From Atribacterota bacterium (lineage in GTDB: Bacteria > Atribacterota > Phoenicimicrobiia > Phoenicimicrobiales > Phoenicimicrobiaceae), in NCBI GenBank assembly GCA_030666935.1, contig DAOUWX010000075.1, forward strand, positions 1 to 8,102: a DNA stretch of 8,102 nucleotides. Reading direction: 5' to 3'. The position numbers were made by a program, and so were the translations under genes. Position 1 is the first letter of the stretch; every line of letters begins with the position of its first letter. Under the pieces are notes generated by a model. It ran no database searches, had not been told where the DNA came from, and saw nothing but the letters and a program-made list of their open reading frames with translations. Positions 5,345 to 8,102 of the stretch are shown piece after piece.

Positions 5345-6721
5345 TTAACTTTTATCTTTCTTCTTTTTCTTTCGCCATCCGGAAATATTCGTTTGTCTGG
5401 AACGGGCAATAGCTAAATTGCCTGCAGGCACATCCTTGGTAATAATTGAGCCAGCTCCGGTATAAGAATCTTTCCCTAATTCTACCGGCGCTACCAACGA
5501 ATTGTTGCTTCCGATAAATACCCCGTCTTTTATAACAGTTCTGTGTTTTTTCTCCCCATCATAATTACAGGTTATAGTTCCTGCTCCAATATTGACTTTT
5601 TTACCAATTATGGCATCGCCCAGATAGGTTAGATGAGAGGCCTTGCTGCCTTCACCCATAACAGTTTTTTTCAGCTCTACAAAATTTCCTATCTTTGCTC
5701 CCTTTTCCACAACAGTTTCTGGCCGTAAATGGGCATAAGGACCAATATTTGCTCCTTCTTTAACGGTACTGCTTTCTATTATCGAAGCCCAAACTCTAAC
5801 TCCCTTTCCTATATCAGCATCAATTAGATGAGAGTAAGGTCCGATAAGACAGCTACTTTCAATTTTAGTATCTTTTTCAATAATAGTGAAGGGATAAATA
5901 ATAGTGTCCTGGCTAATTTTAACTCCCCGCTCTATAAAGGTACTATTAGGATCGACTATAGTTACTCCCTGAAGCATCAAGTTTTGAAGAGTCTCTTGAT
6001 AAACTTTCCGGGAAGCATCAGTCAGATCTAACCGACTATTTACTCCTAATATTTCTGAATAATCTTTTACTATTATATTGCCTACGGTTAACCCTTCTTT
6101 TAACAATATCTCTACTGTATCGGTTAAATAATATTCCCCTTGTTTATTATCCGGGGTAATCTTTTCTAAAGTCTGGAACAGTTTATCCTTGTTAAAACAG
6201 TAAATTCCGCTGTTTATTTCGGTTATTTTCTTTCTATCTGCAGATAAATCTACTTCTTCGATTATTCCTTCTATTTTACCTTTTTTATCTCTGATAATCC
6301 TGCCATAACCTTTAGGGTTTTTTAATATTGTAGAGACTAAGGTGCAACAAAAATGATTAGTTTGGTGATATTTCAAAAGTTTTGTTAGAGTTTTACCCGT
6401 TAAAAAGGGGACATCGCCGGATAAAATCAGCACATCTCCTTTAAAATCAGATAATAATTTTTCGGTTTGTAAAACTGCATGGGCAGTACCTAATTGCTTT
6501 TTTTGCTCTACATACTCTATTTTATCACCAACTAATTCTCTTGTCTTATCACTTTTATAGCCAACTATTAGTATCTTTCTTTTTGCTTCGAGTTGATCAA
6601 CTGTGTCTAATACATAATTTAAAATTGGTTTCCCTGCAAGATTATGAAGGACTTTAGGCAGGCTAGATTTCATTCTCTTGCCTTTACCTGCTGCCATAAT
6701 AATTACAGCAGTATCTTTCAT
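5345..6721 (-). CDS. glmU: Bifunctional GlmU (GlcN-1-P acetyltransferase / GlcNAc-1-P uridyltransferase)
   Basis: Carries out the last two steps to UDP-N-acetylglucosamine, the peptidoglycan precursor; soluble homotrimer in the family. With the ATG at 6721 it has 458 residues. The N-terminal uridyltransferase domain (about 1-228) shows MAAGKGKRMKS (9-19), QLGTAHA (77-83), SGDVP (101-105) with the metal Asp103, NSGIYCF (170-176), GEYYLTD (195-201) and VNSRLDL (227-233, metal Asn228). The C-terminal left-handed beta-helix (about 250-440) has hexapeptide repeats, YAHLRPE (329-335), catalytic His363 in SKASHLTYLGD, and NIGAGTITCNYDG. It ends in a Lys-rich tail. GGAGGT lies 7 bases before this ATG; an ATG two codons earlier almost touches it and is less likely. 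prs follows after 43 bp. Confidence 0.97.
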   Translation of the reverse strand: MKDTAVIIMAAGKGKRMKSSLPKVLHNLAGKPILNYVLDTVDQLEAKRKILIVGYKSDKTRELVGDKIEYVEQKKQLGTAHAVLQTEKLLSDFKGDVLILSGDVPFLTGKTLTKLLKYHQTNHFCCTLVSTILKNPKGYGRIIRDKKGKIEGIIEEVDLSADRKKITEINSGIYCFNKDKLFQTLEKITPDNKQGEYYLTDTVEILLKEGLTVGNIIVKDYSEILGVNSRLDLTDASRKVYQETLQNLMLQGVTIVDPNSTFIERGVKISQDTIIYPFTIIEKDTKIESSCLIGPYSHLIDADIGKGVRVWASIIESSTVKEGANIGPYAHLRPETVVEKGAKIGNFVELKKTVMGEGSKASHLTYLGDAIIGKKVNIGAGTITCNYDGEKKHRTVIKDGVFIGSNNSLVAPVELGKDSYTGAGSIITKDVPAGNLAIARSRQTNISGWRKKKKKDKS

Positions 6722-6738
6722 AATCATACCTCCAATAT

Positions 6739-6773
6739 TTAGTCGTTAGTCGTTAGTGAATAGTCGTTAGTTA
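6739..6773. repeat. Heptamer repeat array upstream of glmU (5 units)
   Basis: TTAGTCG, TTAGTCG, TTAGTGA, ATAGTCG, TTAGTTA, beginning a few bases upstream of the glmU ribosome-binding site. The array plus TATTGGAGGT matches the equivalent region of pfkA almost base for base. Confidence 0.8.
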
Positions 6774-6789
6774 AAATACAAGATAAGAT

Positions 6790-6888
6790 AATTGACCAAT
6801 TTGCCGATTCACCAATTAGAGATAAGAAATACAAAATATAGAATATGAAGTAATTCAATTCTCTGATTGTCCGATTGGTCGATTAAAA
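6790..6888. repeat. Two octamer arrays between tRNA-Gln and glmU
   Basis: 6790-6821: AATTGACC, AATTTGCC, GATTCACC, AATTAGAG. 6857-6888: AATTCTCT, GATTGTCC, GATTGGTC, GATTAAAA. The bases between (6822-6856) are AT-rich with words near AGATAAG and AATATAG that suggest diverged heptamers. Confidence 0.7.
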
Positions 6889-6904
6889 ACAATACAGATA
6901 TAAG

Positions 6905-6968
6905 AATTGGCCAATTGACCAAATATATCAATTAACTGGTTAGCTAGTTAATTGGCTAATTGGTTTAA
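6905..6968. repeat. Octamer array with converging orientations (8 units)
   Basis: AATTGGCC, AATTGACC, AAATATAT, CAATTAAC, TGGTTAGC, TAGTTAAT, TGGCTAAT, TGGTTTAA. The left words have the CCAATT sense and the right words the TTGG sense, so the array can fold as an imperfect long hairpin centred near 6935. It lies 42 bases downstream of tRNA-Gln. Confidence 0.7.
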
Positions 6969-7010
6969 TACAAATTCATCAACTAAATAATGAATCAAAA
7001 TTAATTTATA

Positions 7011-7085
7011 TGGCTGGGGCGGAAGGGTTCGAACCTTCGAATGCGGGATCCAAATTCCCGTGCCTTACCACTTGGCTACGCCCCA
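7011..7085 (-). tRNA. tRNA-Gln (anticodon UUG)
   Basis: A full cloverleaf can be drawn on the minus strand. The acceptor is TGGGGCG with CGCCCCA, followed by discriminator G and an encoded CCA (7013-7011). The D arm is GCC...GGC; the anticodon stem CGGGA/TCCCG has loop ATTTGGA and anticodon TTG (7053-7051); the T arm is GAAGG-TTCGAAC-CCTTC. The gene is 29 bp after spoVG with no terminator between, and glmU follows after 289 bp of repeats. It was probably cut out of a longer spoVG transcript by RNase P and 3' processing, or ends a short spoVG-tRNA transcript. Encoded CCA means no CCA addition is needed for the first copy. Confidence 0.96.
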
Positions 7086-7114
7086 AACCAAGAACTTCTA
7101 ATCTTGTAACTTAC

Positions 7115-7486
7115 TTAGAATAGACCTTCTTCTTTCTTCTCGTCCTCTTCTTCCGTTGCTGTTTCTTCTACTACTTCTTCTGCTTTAGGTTCTTCTTTAG
7201 GTTCTTCTTCTACTTTAGGTTGGGGAACCTCTTCTAATTCCCTATTATAGACATCTAAAACTGCATTTTGAATTTTTTCTCTAATCTCGGTATTTATAGG
7301 ATGGGCAATATCCTTATGATCTCCATTAGGGAGTCTCTTGCTAGGCATCGCTACAAACATACCCTTAGTACCATCAATAACTCGTAAATCATGCACTACA
7401 AAAGAATCATCGAAAGTAATTGATACATAAGCTCTTAACTTTCCTTCTGTTTCTATTTTTCTAAGTCTAACATCTGTAATTTCCAC
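7115..7486 (-). CDS. spoVG: SpoVG family regulatory nucleic-acid-binding protein
   Basis: SpoVG proteins are small site-specific DNA/RNA-binding regulators: septation and sporulation in Bacillus, virulence and gene control in Staphylococcus and Borrelia. Presence does not prove sporulation. The conserved core covers about 1-85: MEITDVRLRK (1-10), FVVHDLRVIDG (29-39), KGMFVAMPSKRLPNG (41-55), DIAHPIN (59-65). It is followed by an acidic Glu/Lys/Pro tail (about 85-123), which makes it longer than the roughly 97 residues of the Bacillus protein. The start is GTG; AGGCGGTG lies 6 bases before it, and the protein begins as family members do. It leads the block spoVG, tRNA-Gln, glmU, prs, rplY, pth. 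Both SpoVG and L25 here have long acidic C-terminal tails. Confidence 0.96.
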   Translation of the reverse strand: MEITDVRLRKIETEGKLRAYVSITFDDSFVVHDLRVIDGTKGMFVAMPSKRLPNGDHKDIAHPINTEIREKIQNAVLDVYNRELEEVPQPKVEEEPKEEPKAEEVVEETATEEEDEKKEEGLF

Positions 7487-7734
7487 TTAATACACCGCCT
7501 TTTTTTATTTTCAATTTTAGTTTTTAAAATTATTACAACTAAGTATATCTCTTATCTGTAGCTGTTTGCTGTATATGTAATCTACCCCTGTTTGATCTGT
7601 AACCAAGCCTACTGGCTTAATAAAATAAAGTTGTACTCCTAACTATAACCTCCTAATTATTCATTTTGACTAATTTACTCCAGATTATTCACATAGTTGC
7701 TATTACCTCCCTATTTCAGTAAATGTTTAAGTAT
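7487..7734 (-). other. Leader region of spoVG with mini-ORFs; no full gene
   Basis: This AT-rich stretch lies between the intrinsic terminator and spoVG. It has Shine-Dalgarno-like GGGAGG (7711-7706) and AGGAGG (7653-7648) sites. ATG-TGA (7694-7689), GTG AAT AAT CTG GAG TAA (7692-7675) and ATG AAT AAT TAG (7664-7653) are minimal ORFs. A short hairpin, AAGCC-AGTA-GGCTT, sits at 7618-7605. A frame open from 7642 to 7517 has no ATG or GTG start and is not called. No convincing sigma-A promoter was found here. Confidence 0.35.
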
Positions 7735-7863
7735 TTATAAAAAATAAACACAGCAATAATAACTACTGTGTTTCTGGAATAATCTATTCAATTCAATATT
7801 TATATTTTCTCTTCTTAATAAATTATATCTGTCTTTGTTTTCTGCAATGTTATTAGTCAGCAC
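7735..7863 (-). CDS. Candidate 42-residue small protein or leader peptide
   Basis: Not a family I recognise. The arrangement is gene-like: about 35 bases after the predicted transcription start, AGGA (7875-7872) is followed after 8 bases by GTG, then 42 open codons to TAA. The predicted peptide has a polar, charged middle (ENKDRYNLLRRENINIE, about 8-24) that could be helical and a C-terminal HSSYYCCVYFL (32-42) rich in Tyr and Cys. That C-terminal part is encoded by the terminator hairpin itself. It is either a small free-standing gene or a leader peptide whose translation would open the hairpin and let transcription reach spoVG. The frame has no ATG, and an open stretch of this length in AT-rich DNA could be chance. 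Confidence 0.35.
   Translation of the reverse strand: MLTNNIAENKDRYNLLRRENINIELNRLFQKHSSYYCCVYFL
7737..7773 (-). terminator. Intrinsic terminator between distal promoter and spoVG
   Basis: On the minus strand AAACACAG (7773-7766) pairs perfectly with CTGTGTTT (7753-7746) across a 12-base loop, followed by A and six T (7745-7739). It is about 125 bases downstream of the predicted start of transcription and 250 bases before spoVG, so it either ends a short RNA or acts as an attenuator. Confidence 0.65.
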
Positions 7864-7904
7864 TGTCGGTTTCCTGTCTTTTCTGTATGATCTTAGTTGA
7901 AAAA

Positions 7905-7933
7905 ATTATAGCATGATAGAATTTTATTGTCAA
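7905..7933 (-). promoter_or_regulatory. Strong sigma-70/sigma-A type promoter
   Basis: Minus-strand TTGACA (7933-7928), 17-base spacer, TATAAT (7910-7905): both hexamers match the consensus exactly at the optimal spacing, with an A-tract just upstream of the -35. Transcription should start near 7898. It is the best promoter in the window, and the heptamer array at 7947 stops 13 bp before it. It drives at least the short ORF/terminator unit and, by readthrough, may drive spoVG. Confidence 0.85.
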
Positions 7934-7946
7934 AAAAAGTAAAACA

Positions 7947-8009
7947 GTATCGAGTATCGAGCATCAAGTATATAGTAAATAAGAAAAATAGCATAGAGCG
8001 TATAGGATA
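7947..8009. repeat. Heptamer repeat array upstream of the promoter
   Basis: GTATCGA, GTATCGA, GCATCAA, GTATATA, GTAAATA, then an AGAAAAA-like word and TAGCATA, GAGCGTA, TAGGATA, nine words in all. The last ones match the end of the 1052-1135 array. Confidence 0.7.
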
Positions 8010-8010
8010 T

Positions 8011-8059
8011 TAGTTGTCCAGTTACCCGGTAGCCAGTTTACCGGTTATAAGATATAAGA
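8011..8059. repeat. Octamer array plus 15-bp AT linker
   Basis: TAGTTGTC, CAGTTACC, a 7-base CGGTAGC, CAGTTTAC and CGGTTATA, then TTATAAGATATAAGA (8045-8059), which overlaps the last word. 8000-8044 is nearly identical to the array at 1124-1170. The linker is an exact reverse complement of 1318-1332. Confidence 0.75.
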
Positions 8060-8070
8060 ATAAGATACAT

Positions 8071-8090
8071 GTAGTACAGGTGTCTCGCCT
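8071..8090 (+). repeat. REP-like GTAG-footed palindrome, copy 2 (degraded)
   Basis: GTAG then TACAGGTG, loop TCT, CGCCT. It aligns with the minus strand of 1303-1281 in foot, left arm, loop and inner right arm, but the outer right arm is missing or diverged (ATTTATA follows). The orientation is opposite to copy 1. Confidence 0.5.
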
Positions 8091-8102
8091 ATTTATAATG
8101 TC

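Noticed and set aside
6974..6995. ATTCAT...ATGAAT hairpin just after tRNA-Gln as a terminator
   Set aside because: It has a 6-bp AT-only stem with a 10-base loop and no real U-tract on the minus strand; too weak to call.
7737..7898. 6S RNA or a riboswitch in the short promoter-terminator transcript
   Set aside because: The ends do not pair into a 6S-type closing helix and no known riboswitch core was recognised by eye; the open reading frame with a Shine-Dalgarno fits better.

Overview
The window is a low-GC bacterial chromosome segment in which every recognised protein gene, and the one tRNA gene, lies on the minus strand. In transcription order (right to left) they are spoVG, tRNA-Gln(UUG), glmU, prs, rplY (L25/CTC type) and pth, then an intrinsic terminator, then galT and pfkA. 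The order spoVG-glmU-prs-ctc-pth is the classic Bacillota arrangement and also suits related deep lineages such as Atribacterota. The sequence alone does not decide the phylum. No clear transfer signature is seen in the coding genes.

Region by region: 7487-8102 holds a near-perfect sigma-70/sigma-A type promoter (7905-7933), a candidate 42-codon ORF with its own Shine-Dalgarno, an intrinsic terminator overlapping the end of that ORF, and a ~250 nt leader with tiny start-stop ORFs before spoVG. 2806-7486 is a housekeeping block: SpoVG (RNA/DNA-binding regulator), tRNA-Gln, GlmU (UDP-GlcNAc synthesis), Prs (PRPP synthesis), L25/CTC (5S rRNA-binding ribosomal protein) and Pth (peptidyl-tRNA recycling). 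The theme is cell-wall precursor, nucleotide precursor and translation upkeep. It ends at a strong hairpin plus U-tract at 2719-2754. galT and pfkA (66-2523) are sugar-metabolism genes, each preceded by repeats.

The striking feature is the intergenic DNA. Five gaps (1-65, 1032-1512, 2524-2805, 4130-4338, 6728-7010), plus 7947-8102, contain degenerate tandem arrays of just two word lengths: 7 bp (TTAGTCG / GTATCGC / GTATAGT-like) and 8 bp (CCRRYTNN-like, for example AATTGACC, CAGTTACC). The two kinds of array adjoin, often without a spacer. The heptamers sit against gene boundaries: within a few bases of the ribosome-binding sites of pfkA, glmU and rplY, and within 0-8 bases of the stop codons of pfkA and galT. 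Two copies of a larger ordered composite (heptamers, octamers, a 15-bp AT linker, then a GTAG-footed hairpin resembling a REP element) lie in opposite orientation near the two ends of the window. This composite repeat architecture is the best candidate for something undescribed here.

Start codons were reassigned from the ribosome-binding sites: rplY starts at 4114 (ATG) and glmU at 6721 (ATG). prs and pth appear to use TTG and spoVG uses GTG.
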